Notes under the pieces: model-generated
Told to the model about the DNA's origin: nothing
The model's database searches: none
What the model saw: only the letters and a program-made list of their open reading frames with translations
Made by a program: the position numbers and the translations under genes
Shown: positions 1 to 8,754 of the stretch, piece by piece
Position numbering within the stretch: position 1 is the stretch's first letter
How the letters are laid out: every line of letters begins with the position of its first letter
Assembly: GCA_031177795.1 (NCBI GenBank)
Contig: JAPSKG010000072.1
Location: 1-9,568 of the forward strand
Length of the DNA: 9,568 nt
From: Domibacillus sp.
Lineage (GTDB): Bacteria; Bacillota; Bacilli; Bacillales; Domibacillaceae
Reading direction: 5' to 3'

Positions 1-206
1 TGACGGTAACGGCGATCGCCCTTGTTGGTTATACAGCAATGGCGGGTGTTATTGGTGCCGGCGGTCTTGGGAACCTTGCTTTTTTAGATGGATTCCAGCG
101 GAGCCGCAGCGATGTCACGCTGATGGCAACCATTATTATTTTAGTTATTGTGTTTATCATTCAGTTTATCGGCGATACGGCAACCCGTAAGCTTGATAAA
201 CGATAA
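1..206 (+). CDS. metP: Methionine ABC transporter permease, C-terminal fragment (partial at 5' end)
   Basis: This is the last 67 codons of a MetI/MetP-type inner-membrane permease; the rest lies outside the window. The first complete codon begins at position 3 and the stop is TAA at 204-206. The fragment reads through GYTAMAGVIGAGGLG, the glycine-rich segment typical of this permease family, then a hydrophobic final transmembrane helix (ATIIILVIVFIIQFIG), and ends in a basic tail (TRKLDKR) that should face the cytoplasm. In the family, the permease pairs with the MetN ATPase and receives methionine from MetQ. The gene for the receptor follows after 28 bases, which fits a metNPQ operon whose first genes and regulatory leader are upstream of this window. 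The symbol metP follows B. subtilis usage; the E. coli equivalent is metI. Any regulation, such as an S-box, cannot be seen here. Confidence 0.93.
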   Translation, partial: TVTAIALVGYTAMAGVIGAGGLGNLAFLDGFQRSRSDVTLMATIIILVIVFIIQFIGDTATRKLDKR

Positions 207-234
207 AATAAAAAATTTCAGGAGGAATTCTACC

Positions 235-1092
235 ATGAAAAAATGGCTTTTAGGTTTTTTAACTGCTGCAATTGTGCTTGTTCTTGCAGCATGCGGCGGC
301 GGTGACAAAGCGGCAGATAAAGAAAGCAAAGATTCAGGTTCAGAAGCTTCAAAAGAAGATAAAACAATTGTTGTTGGGGCATCTAATACTCCACATGCAG
401 TTATTTTAGAGGAAGCAAAACCGCTTTTAGAAAAAGAAGGTTACGATCTTCAAATCGAAACATTCCAGGATTACATTTTGCCTAACACTGCTCTTGAAGA
501 AGGCGATCTTGATGCAAACTATTTCCAGCACATTCCATACCTTGAACTTCAAGAAGAAGAGCATGGATATGATTTTGCTAATGCAGGTGCCATTCACCTT
601 GAGCCAATGGCTGTTTACTCTAAAAAGTACAAAAAATTAAGTGAACTGCCAGATGGTGCAACAATCATCATGAGCAACTCTATTGCCGAACATGGCCGTA
701 TTTTAATGATTCTGGAAAGTGAAGGCCTTATTACATTAAAAGATGGCATTGACAAAACAAAAGCACAGCTTGAAGATATTACAGACAACCCTAAAAACCT
801 TCAATTTGACTTTGATTACGAGCCAGCTTTGCTTCCGCAAATTTACAACAATGGCGAAGGTGATGCGGTAGTTATCAATTCTAACTATGCAATTGATGCA
901 GGCATTAGCCCGACAGAAGATTCTATTGCAATTGAATCTACAGATTCACCGTATGCAAACTTAATCGTTACACGCACAGGTGACGAAAACAAAGAAAAAA
1001 TTCAAGCTCTTGTAAAAGTATTGAAATCAAAAGAAATTCAAGATTTCATTACAAAAGAATGGAAAGGTGCCGTTGTTCCTGTAACAGAATAA
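235..1092 (+). CDS. metQ: D/L-methionine-binding lipoprotein of the MetNPQ ABC importer
   Basis: This 285-residue protein is the extracellular receptor that delivers methionine to the MetP/MetN transporter. The N-terminus is a lipoprotein signal: MKKW, a hydrophobic core, then the lipobox LAAC with the lipidated cysteine at residue 20, followed by a flexible Gly/Lys/Glu/Ser-rich linker to about residue 44. The NlpA/MetQ-family domain then starts at IVVGASNTPHAVILEEAKPLL and includes DANYFQHIPYL, NPKNLQFDFDYEPALLPQ and GDAVVINSNYAIDAG, all typical of the family. Length is normal. The ATG at 235 is chosen because AGGAGG (220-225) lies 9 bases upstream and because the signal peptide begins there. 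An in-frame ATG at 148 would overlap metP and bury the signal peptide. The gene follows metP by 28 bases and ends at a strong terminator, so it is the last gene of its operon. Confidence 0.96.
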   Translation: MKKWLLGFLTAAIVLVLAACGGGDKAADKESKDSGSEASKEDKTIVVGASNTPHAVILEEAKPLLEKEGYDLQIETFQDYILPNTALEEGDLDANYFQHIPYLELQEEEHGYDFANAGAIHLEPMAVYSKKYKKLSELPDGATIIMSNSIAEHGRILMILESEGLITLKDGIDKTKAQLEDITDNPKNLQFDFDYEPALLPQIYNNGEGDAVVINSNYAIDAGISPTEDSIAIESTDSPYANLIVTRTGDENKEKIQALVKVLKSKEIQDFITKEWKGAVVPVTE

Positions 1093-1143
1093 CAGCCGCT
1101 TTAAGCGCCCGGCCAGCTGCCGGGCGCTTTTCTAACGGCTGTT
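1091..1143 (+). terminator. Terminator of the met operon, nested in an outer inverted repeat
   Basis: An 11-base-pair perfect stem, AAGCGCCCGGC (1103-1113) with GCCGGGCGCTT (1119-1129), encloses a 5-base loop and runs into a short T stretch (1128-1131). It lies 10 bases after the metQ stop codon. Around it is a second perfect 8-base inverted repeat, AACAGCCG (1091-1098) and CGGCTGTT (1136-1143), whose first two bases are part of the metQ stop codon. The inner hairpin is a convincing intrinsic terminator for the + strand. On the - strand the hairpin is not followed by a T run, so it is unlikely to terminate strongly in that direction. Confidence 0.88.
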
Positions 1144-1222
1144 TAGTTTTTTGATAATTTCGAATTCAAGAGCATAAGGTTTATATTTTAAAATAAAGGC
1201 TATATAAAGAAGTGTAATGGAA

Positions 1223-1237
1223 CTCACAAGCTGTGAG
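1223..1237. repeat. Perfect 6-base dyad with a 3-base centre
   Basis: CTCACA (1223-1228) and TGTGAG (1232-1237) are exact inverted repeats around AGC. The element could be a small hairpin in RNA or a dyad operator in DNA. It lies downstream of the candidate promoter at 1151-1178 and upstream of the 1275-1309 hairpin. No function can be assigned from sequence alone. Confidence 0.4.
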
Positions 1238-1274
1238 AGAAGCTCAAGCTGCCTTACGGCTTTTGCGCTTCTTG

Positions 1275-1309
1275 CCTGCACATTGCTATCATAAATAGCG
1301 GAGGGCAGG
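1275..1309. repeat. Symmetric stem-loop with a 5-by-5 internal loop containing GGAGG
   Basis: The element is built of seven 5-base blocks: CCTGC, ACATT, GCTAT, CATAA, ATAGC, GGAGG, GCAGG. The first and last blocks pair, the third and fifth pair, CATAA is the apical loop, and ACATT and GGAGG face each other as an internal loop. GGAGG looks like a Shine-Dalgarno core, but no ATG, GTG or TTG lies within normal distance downstream, so it does not appear to serve a start codon. The structure could be an RNA element of a leader or small RNA, or chance. Confidence 0.35.
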
Positions 1310-1362
1310 TTTTTCCAAAAAACAACGAAAAGGACTGGTTCCCCATTAGTAACTCACTAAAT

Positions 1363-1539
1363 ATGAAGTACACAGAAGGCATGGAAAAAGCGATGCACGC
1401 GTCTCATGGTGTAGGCTATGCGGAGTACAATCAAAAGCATGAAGTGAGAATGGATATTGAGCAGCAGCGTGAACGGGAGTATCAAGAAAGCAGACGCATG
1501 GTTGCTGACATTGACCGTAAATTTACGAATCATCTTTAA
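1363..1539 (+). CDS. Small hypothetical protein, unknown function, start uncertain
   Basis: I do not recognise this 58-residue ORF. It starts MKYTEGMEKAMHASHGVGYA and continues as a strongly charged, probably helical stretch rich in Glu, Gln and Arg (DIEQQREREYQESRRM), ending FTNHL. It has no signal peptide or membrane segment. Codon choice resembles the neighbouring genes, and a strong terminator begins 5 bases after its stop, both of which favour a real gene. Against it, no good ribosome-binding site precedes ATG 1363. Later in-frame starts are ATG 1381, where AGAAGG at 1374-1379 is only one base away, and ATG 1393, where the same AGAAGG is 13 bases away. The frame is also open upstream to 1237 without any ATG, GTG or TTG, so this could be the 3' end of a gene that lost its beginning. 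Confidence 0.45.
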   Translation: MKYTEGMEKAMHASHGVGYAEYNQKHEVRMDIEQQREREYQESRRMVADIDRKFTNHL

Positions 1540-1544
1540 TATGA

Positions 1545-1586
1545 AAAAAAGGAAAAATCGGCTTAAAAGCCGGTTTTTCCTTTTTT
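1545..1586. terminator. Strong intrinsic terminator upstream of suf
   Basis: The left arm (1545-1563) is an A run followed by GGAAAAATCGGCT; the right arm (1568-1586) is AGCCGGTTTTTCC followed by a T run. All 19 positions pair, with one G-U wobble (1558 with 1573), around a TAAA loop. The A-rich and T-rich flanks make it look functional on both strands. It begins 5 bases after the small ORF at 1363-1539 and separates that unit from the suf promoter. Confidence 0.88.
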
Positions 1587-1620
1587 ATTTGAGAATACTT
1601 AGTATAACGGGTTTTCTAGG

Positions 1621-1647
1621 TTGAATATACATTTCATTTGTTATAAG
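1621..1647 (+). promoter_or_regulatory. Possible sigma-A promoter for sufCDSUB
   Basis: TTGAAT (1621-1626) and TATAAG (1642-1647) resemble -35 and -10 boxes, but the 15-base spacing is shorter than the usual 17. The site lies between the upstream terminator and sufC, where the operon promoter must be. No better-spaced pair is obvious. If used, transcription would begin near 1654, giving a leader of about 60 bases that contains the 1680-1698 hairpin. Confidence 0.35.
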
Positions 1648-1654
1648 ATTGTAA

Positions 1655-1672
1655 TGAGAATAAATTGAGAAT
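1655..1672 (+). promoter_or_regulatory. Tandem TGAGAAT direct repeat, possible operator
   Basis: TGAGAAT occurs at 1655-1661 and again at 1666-1672, an 11-base period close to one helical turn, just after the candidate -10 box. A third copy is at 1590-1596. TGAGAAT differs by one base from TGATAAT, the half-site of Fur-type boxes, and suf genes respond to iron or oxidants in many bacteria. The copies are direct rather than inverted, so they do not form a classical 7-1-7 Fur box. Confidence 0.25.
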
Positions 1673-1679
1673 AGACATA

Positions 1680-1698
1680 ATCGGCCGTCTCAGCCGAT
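1680..1698 (+). repeat. Small hairpin in the sufC leader
   Basis: ATCGGC (1680-1685) and GCCGAT (1693-1698) form a 6-base stem with a 7-base loop, ending 6 bases before the GGAGG of sufC (1705-1709). There is no T run, so it is not a terminator. It could protect the 5' end of the transcript or affect translation. No known riboswitch fold is apparent. Confidence 0.4.
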
Positions 1699-1716
1699 GA
1701 ATACGGAGGGTAAATC

Positions 1717-2493
1717 ATGTCACAATCAACGTTAACCATTAAAGATCTTCACGTTTCAATTGACGGGAAAGAAATTTTAAAAGGCGTAAACCTGGAAGTT
1801 AAAGGCGGAGAATTCCATGCCATCATGGGACCGAACGGAACAGGTAAATCAACCCTTTCATCTGCAATCATGGGTCATCCGAAATATGAAATTACCCAGG
1901 GATCTATTACGCTTGACGGTGAAGACGTTCTGGAAATGGAAGTAGATGAGCGTGCGCGCGCAGGTCTTTTCCTTGCGATGCAATATCCAAGTGAGATTAC
2001 AGGCGTAACAAACGCTGAGTTCCTTCGTTCGGCTGTTAACGCCCGCCGCGAGGAAGGGGATGAAATTTCATTAATGAAATTTATCCGCCAAATGGATTCG
2101 AATATGGACCTCCTTGACATGGACCAGGATATGGCGCAGCGTTACTTAAACGAAGGCTTCTCTGGCGGCGAGAAAAAACGCAATGAAATCCTTCAGCTAA
2201 TGACGATTCAGCCAAAAATTGCGATCCTTGATGAAATTGATTCCGGTCTTGATATCGATGCTTTGAAAGTTGTTTCAAAAGGCATTAACAAAATGCGCAG
2301 TGAAGATTTTGGCTGCTTAATGATTACTCACTACCAGCGTTTATTGAACTACATCACGCCTGATCATGTTCATGTTATGATGCAAGGGAAAATTGTCAAG
2401 TCTGGCGGATCAGAGCTTGCAGAGCGTCTGGAAGCAGAAGGATATGACTGGATTAAGCAGGAACTTGGCATCGAAGACGAAACGGTACAGTAA
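1717..2493 (+). CDS. sufC: SufC, ATPase subunit of the SufBCD Fe-S assembly scaffold
   Basis: This 258-residue cytoplasmic ABC-type ATPase drives the conformational changes in SufB-SufD that accompany Fe-S cluster building. All ABC motifs are present in order: Walker A GPNGTGKST (residues 38-46, Lys44), Q-loop Gln89 (AMQYP), the signature FSGGEKKR (148-155), Walker B IAILDE (168-173) with Glu173, D-loop SGLD (176-179), and switch His205 (MITHY). FSGGEKKRNE and LDEIDSGLDIDALK are the forms typical of SufC, not of membrane transporters, and no membrane partner is nearby. Length is normal. The ATG is supported by GGAGG (1705-1709) 7 bases upstream. It is the first gene of the suf operon; the sufD start is 16 bases past its stop. 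Confidence 0.98.
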   Translation: MSQSTLTIKDLHVSIDGKEILKGVNLEVKGGEFHAIMGPNGTGKSTLSSAIMGHPKYEITQGSITLDGEDVLEMEVDERARAGLFLAMQYPSEITGVTNAEFLRSAVNARREEGDEISLMKFIRQMDSNMDLLDMDQDMAQRYLNEGFSGGEKKRNEILQLMTIQPKIAILDEIDSGLDIDALKVVSKGINKMRSEDFGCLMITHYQRLLNYITPDHVHVMMQGKIVKSGGSELAERLEAEGYDWIKQELGIEDETVQ

Positions 2494-2509
2494 TTGAGGA
2501 GGAGCAAAT

Positions 2510-5470
<2,961 letters not shown>

Positions 5471-5490
5471 CGAAACAGGAGGAATACAAC

Positions 5491-6888
5491 ATGGCTAAAA
5501 AAGCCCCTGAAATTGGCGATTACAAGTATGGCTTCCATGACCGCGACGTGTCGATTTTTCGTTCAGAACGTGGATTAACGCCTGAAATCGTAAAAGAAAT
5601 TTCAAAAATGAAAGACGAACCGCAATGGATGCTCGATTTCCGTTTGAAATCACTAGAGTATTTTTACAATATGCCAATGCCACAATGGGGAGGCGATATG
5701 GCGTCTCTTAACTTTGATGAAATTACGTATTACGTAAAACCATCTGAACGTTCAGAAAAATCCTGGGATGAAGTGCCGGAAGAAATCAAGCAAACGTTTG
5801 ATAAGCTTGGTATTCCTGAAGCTGAGCAAAAATACCTTGCTGGTGTTTCAGCTCAGTATGAATCTGAAGTTGTGTACCATAACATGAAGAGTGATTTAGA
5901 AGATCTCGGAATTGTTTTTAAAGATACGGATTCTGCTTTGAAAGAAAACGAAGAAATTTTCCGTAAATACTGGGCAAAAATCATTCCTCCAACAGACAAC
6001 AAATTTGCAGCATTAAACTCGGCTGTATGGTCAGGCGGCTCATTCATTTATGTTCCGCCGGGCGTGAAAGTGGATACTCCTCTTCAAGCGTATTTCCGGA
6101 TTAACTCGGAAAATATGGGCCAATTTGAGCGTACACTAATCATTGTTGACAAAGATGCCAGCGTTCATTATGTGGAAGGTTGTACAGCACCGGTTTACAC
6201 AACAAACTCTCTCCACTCAGCAGTGGTTGAAATTGCGATTGAAGCAGGCGGATACTGCCGTTACACGACTATTCAAAACTGGGCAAACAACGTGTTTAAC
6301 CTGGTAACGAAGCGTGCGGTATGTGAAGCAAACGCAACAATGGAATGGGTCGATGGAAACATCGGTTCCAAACTGACAATGAAATACCCGGCTGTTATTT
6401 TGAAAGGCGAAGGCGCACGCGGCATGACGCTTTCGATTGCCCTTGCCGGTAAAGGACAGCACCAGGATGCCGGTGCGAAAATGATTCACCTTGCACCAAA
6501 CACATCTTCTACAATCGTATCAAAATCAATTTCAAAACAGGGCGGGAAAGTAACATACCGCGGAATCGTTCATTTTGGACGCAAAGCGGACGGTGCCCGT
6601 TCAAACATTGAGTGCGATACGCTGATTATGGATAATAAATCAACTTCTGATACGATTCCATACAATGAAATCTTGAATGACAACATTTCATTGGAGCATG
6701 AAGCAAAAGTATCGAAGGTATCAGAAGAGCAGCTTTTCTACTTGATGAGCCGCGGTATTTCAGAAGAAGAAGCAACTGAAATGATCGTTATGGGCTTTAT
6801 CGAGCCATTCACAAAAGAATTGCCAATGGAATATGCCGTAGAAATGAACCGTCTCATTAAATTTGAGATGGAAGGGTCTATCGGTTAA
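5491..6888 (+). CDS. sufB: SufB, core Fe-S cluster assembly scaffold subunit
   Basis: This 465-residue protein is the main scaffold of the SUF system; it receives sulfur from SufU and assembles the nascent cluster with SufD and SufC. Family landmarks are the N-terminal GDYKYGFHD, the helical region [16 protein letters not shown] (43-58), the beta-helix entry [22 protein letters not shown] (181-202), VEGCTAP (228-234), and [10 protein letters not shown] with Cys375, which by context is the conserved cysteine implicated in cluster formation. The C-terminal [22 protein letters not shown] is typical. The ATG at 5491 follows AGGAGG (5477-5482) by 8 bases; a longer in-frame reading from 5416 would overlap sufU and lacks such a site. 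It is the last suf gene and is followed directly by a terminator. Confidence 0.98.
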   Translation: MAKKAPEIGDYKYGFHDRDVSIFRSERGLTPEIVKEISKMKDEPQWMLDFRLKSLEYFYNMPMPQWGGDMASLNFDEITYYVKPSERSEKSWDEVPEEIKQTFDKLGIPEAEQKYLAGVSAQYESEVVYHNMKSDLEDLGIVFKDTDSALKENEEIFRKYWAKIIPPTDNKFAALNSAVWSGGSFIYVPPGVKVDTPLQAYFRINSENMGQFERTLIIVDKDASVHYVEGCTAPVYTTNSLHSAVVEIAIEAGGYCRYTTIQNWANNVFNLVTKRAVCEANATMEWVDGNIGSKLTMKYPAVILKGEGARGMTLSIALAGKGQHQDAGAKMIHLAPNTSSTIVSKSISKQGGKVTYRGIVHFGRKADGARSNIECDTLIMDNKSTSDTIPYNEILNDNISLEHEAKVSKVSEEQLFYLMSRGISEEEATEMIVMGFIEPFTKELPMEYAVEMNRLIKFEMEGSIG

Positions 6889-6889
6889 T

Positions 6890-6923
6890 AAAAAAAATCC
6901 CCTTTTTACAGGGGATTTTTTTA
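6890..6923 (+). terminator. Terminator of the suf operon
   Basis: AAAAAAATCCCC (6891-6902) pairs perfectly with GGGGATTTTTTT (6911-6922) around the 8-base loop TTTTTACA; the T run serves as the release tract. It begins 2 bases after the sufB stop. The A-rich left arm would give a T run on the other strand too. Confidence 0.92.
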
Positions 6924-6927
6924 TTGT

Positions 6928-6945
6928 TTTTTATTTAAATAAAAA
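6928..6945. repeat. 18-base AT-only perfect palindrome
   Basis: TTTTTATTTAAATAAAAA is a perfect palindrome without a loop, 5 bases after the suf terminator. It is made only of A and T and may be simple low-complexity spacer. It is recorded because it fills part of the gap before yunF. Confidence 0.4.
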
Positions 6946-7018
6946 CTGGTTTCAGAAGCTGCCAGATAAGGTAGTTCATTAAAAAGCCAAAGTGTGCGGG
7001 ATTTACTTTATTTCAAAA

Positions 7019-7048
7019 TTCACAGCCCATTCTCACTTGTGCTACACT
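7019..7048 (+). promoter_or_regulatory. Possible sigma-A promoter for the yunFED group
   Basis: TTCACA (7019-7024) and TACACT (7043-7048) are separated by 18 bases and match the sigma-A consensus at 5 and 4 positions. Transcription would start near 7055, only a few bases before the ribosome-binding site, which leaves a very short leader. A second -10-like box, CATAAT (7049-7054), has no good -35 at the right distance. A promoter is expected in this gap because the suf terminator precedes it. Confidence 0.35.
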
Positions 7049-7057
7049 CATAATACG

Positions 7058-7071
7058 AGGTGATACGGATG
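7058..7071 (+). promoter_or_regulatory. Ribosome-binding site that decides the yunF start
   Basis: AGGTGAT (7058-7064) is an extended match to the end of 16S rRNA and sits 4 bases from ATG 7069, or 8 bases counted from the AGG core. A GTG start at 7060 is in frame but lies inside this site, so ATG 7069 is preferred. Confidence 0.75.
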
Positions 7072-7914
7072 ATTTACACAGGAGTAACCGGATGGGGAGA
7101 TCATGATATCCTTTACACAAAAGGTGTGGCATCGCGTGATAAGTTAAAAGAGTATGCGGCTCATTTCCCGGCTGTGGAAGTGGATTCGAGCTTTTATGCT
7201 GTGCAGCCAGAGCGAAATATGCGCAAATGGACAGAAGAAACGCCAGAAGGCTTCCGTTTTATTGTAAAAGCGTATCAAGGCATGACAGGACATGAACGCG
7301 GAGAAATCCCATTTGAGTCAAAAGAGGAAATGTTTCACGCATTTCATTTATCACTTACGCCTATGATAGAAGCCGGAAAACTTGCTATGGTTTTATTCCA
7401 GTTCCCCCCCTGGTTTGATTGTACACGTGAAAATGTAACATACCTCCGTTACTGCAAGGAAAAAATGGGCACTGTGCCGCTTGCAGTTGAGTTTCGCAAT
7501 CAAAGCTGGTATCAAGCCAAGTTTTTTGACAAAACGATTGCTTTTTTAGAACAGGAAAACTGGATTCACACGGTTTGTGATGAGCCCCAGGCAGGAGAAG
7601 GCTCTGTTCCTATTGTTTTACAGGCAACCCATAAAGAAAAAACACTAGTCCGCCTTCATGGCCGCAATCGGGCAGGATGGCGGAAAAACGGCAATAAAAA
7701 CTGGCGAGAAGTGCGGTATTTATACCAGTACAATGAAAATGAGCTGCGCCAATGGGTTGATTTTTCTGGCCATCTTCATCAACAGTCAAAAGAGGTATAT
7801 GTTTTGTTTAATAACAATTCTGGCGGCGATGCGGCAAAAAATGCAAAGCAGTTTTTACAGCTTGCCGGCATTGAATATGAGAATTTGGCTTCACGCCAGC
7901 TTGATCTTTTTTAG
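7069..7914 (+). CDS. yunF: DUF72 family protein (YunF/YecE-like), C-terminal clamp-binding-like motif
   Basis: This 281-residue soluble protein belongs to DUF72 (YecE family), which has a TIM-barrel-like fold and no established biochemical function. Family landmarks are the N-terminal YTGVTGWGDHDILY (3-16), VEVDSSFYAVQP (36-47) on an early strand, PEGFRFIVKAY (59-69), MVLFQFPPWF (107-116), AVEFRNQSWY (139-148), VRLHGRN (194-200), and VYVLFNNNSGGDAAKNA (243-259). The extreme C-terminus is RQLDLF; its last five residues match the consensus QL(S/D)LF by which DNA polymerases and repair proteins bind the beta sliding clamp. There is no signal peptide or membrane helix, so it should be cytoplasmic. 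The symbol follows the B. subtilis neighbourhood, where yunF, yunE and yunD are adjacent. The stop overlaps the likely ribosome-binding site of the next gene, which suggests co-transcription. Confidence 0.92.
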   Translation: MIYTGVTGWGDHDILYTKGVASRDKLKEYAAHFPAVEVDSSFYAVQPERNMRKWTEETPEGFRFIVKAYQGMTGHERGEIPFESKEEMFHAFHLSLTPMIEAGKLAMVLFQFPPWFDCTRENVTYLRYCKEKMGTVPLAVEFRNQSWYQAKFFDKTIAFLEQENWIHTVCDEPQAGEGSVPIVLQATHKEKTLVRLHGRNRAGWRKNGNKNWREVRYLYQYNENELRQWVDFSGHLHQQSKEVYVLFNNNSGGDAAKNAKQFLQLAGIEYENLASRQLDLF

Positions 7915-7929
7915 GGGGCAATTTTCAAA

Positions 7930-8739
7930 ATGGAATGGTTGATTTTACTGGTGATAGGCGTTACTGCTGCTGCAGTAGGGGCACTTGTCGGCCTGGGCGG
8001 CGGCATTATCATCGTGCCAGCACTGCTTTTTTTGGGCAGCTCGGCTTTGCTTGCCCCGGTATCGCCGCAAGTTGCGGTAGGCACCTCTTCCGTTATTTTA
8101 ATTGTAACGGGCTTGTCGTCTACGCTTGCTTATATGAAGCAAAAAAAAGTTGATTACACACTTGGTTTTATTTTATTTATTGGAAGTGCGCCCGGCAGCA
8201 TGATAGGAGCTTACGCCAACAAAGGATTGAACATCAACCAATTTAATTTATACTTTGGGTTGTTTATGGTGTTTATGTCGTTTGTTTTAATGCTGAAAAA
8301 CCGTGCAAAACCGCTTTTTGGATCGCGAGGGCTGAGCCGGACATTTACAGATAATGAAGGGACGCATACATATTCGCTTGAACCGCTTACGGGCACGATT
8401 GCTTCTTTTATTGTAGGCTTTTTTGGCGGGCTCTTTGGAATTGGCGGCGGTTCGCTAATGGTACCGGCAATGATTATGCTGTTTGCCGTTCCGCCGCATG
8501 TAGCAGTTGCTACGTCTATGTTGCTGATCTTTTTATCTGCTATTATTTCAAGCTTGACGCATATTACACTTGGAAATGTAGATTGGATGTTTGCAGCAGC
8601 GCTTGTGCCGGGCGCCTGGTTTGGCGCTAAACTGGGCGCGTGGCTAAATGCACAAATTGCTTCAAAAACGGTTGTGCTTTTGCTGCGGCTCGTATTGATT
8701 TTTGTCGGAATCCGCCTCATTTTGCAGGGGATTAGTTAA
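7930..8739 (+). CDS. yunE: TauE/SafE family membrane permease (YunE)
   Basis: This 269-residue polytopic membrane protein belongs to TauE/SafE (PF01925), whose members are linked to export of sulfite, sulfoacetate and related organosulfonates; the substrate here is unknown. The sequence is very hydrophobic, with about seven or eight membrane helices. The family's internal duplication is clear: GLGGGIIIVPALLF (21-34) in the first half and GIGGGSLMVPAMIML (170-184) in the second, each followed by a V(S/P)PxVAVxTS motif (44-53 and 187-196). A hydrophilic loop (about 122-152, NRAKPLF to HTYSLEP) joins the halves. The ATG at 7930 is preceded by AGGGGG (7913-7918), which overlaps the yunF stop, at an 11-base distance that is somewhat long. 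yunD begins 15 bases after its stop. Confidence 0.93.
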   Translation: MEWLILLVIGVTAAAVGALVGLGGGIIIVPALLFLGSSALLAPVSPQVAVGTSSVILIVTGLSSTLAYMKQKKVDYTLGFILFIGSAPGSMIGAYANKGLNINQFNLYFGLFMVFMSFVLMLKNRAKPLFGSRGLSRTFTDNEGTHTYSLEPLTGTIASFIVGFFGGLFGIGGGSLMVPAMIMLFAVPPHVAVATSMLLIFLSAIISSLTHITLGNVDWMFAAALVPGAWFGAKLGAWLNAQIASKTVVLLLRLVLIFVGIRLILQGIS

Positions 8740-8754
8740 AAGGTGGAGGGAAGA

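Larger units (their letters stand above)
1141..1716. other. met-suf intergenic region with no recognised gene
   Basis: These 576 bases separate the met terminator from sufC. In order they hold a possible sigma-A-like promoter (TTGATA at 1151, CATAAG at 1173, 16-base spacing), a 15-base dyad (1223-1237), a symmetric hairpin with a 5-by-5 internal loop (1275-1309), a short coding-looking ORF on + (1363-1539), a very strong terminator (1545-1586), and then the probable suf promoter and leader. On the - strand a frame is open from 1353 to 1132. B. subtilis gene order (yurY, yurZ, yusA) puts yurZ in this interval, but nothing here translates to a YurZ-like protein. The segment may carry a remnant of one or more lost genes. 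Confidence 0.6.

Noticed and set aside
148..234. 29-codon N-terminal extension of metQ
   Set aside because: It overlaps metP and would place the lipoprotein signal peptide internally. ATG 235 has AGGAGG at the right distance and starts a normal signal peptide.
1141..1716. Known riboswitch (such as an S-box) in the met-suf gap
   Set aside because: No SAM-I core or other riboswitch consensus is seen, and this gap is downstream of the met genes; an S-box for met would be upstream of metN, outside the window.
6928..6945. AT-only palindrome as a regulatory operator
   Set aside because: It has no loop, consists only of A and T next to a terminator T run, and is too low in complexity to support a specific role.
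7060..7068. GTG start three codons before the yunF ATG
   Set aside because: The GTG is inside the AGGTGAT ribosome-binding site that serves ATG 7069, and the family N-terminus begins with the MIYTGVTGWG form.
7658..7942. 94-codon + strand frame overlapping yunF and yunE
   Set aside because: It is an alternate frame of yunF with no plausible ribosome-binding site and no protein-family features; the yunF frame has clear DUF72 motifs.
8211..8720. 169-codon open frame on the - strand
   Set aside because: It is the antisense shadow of the hydrophobic yunE gene; long antisense frames are common opposite membrane-protein genes, and no ribosome-binding site or family resemblance is seen.
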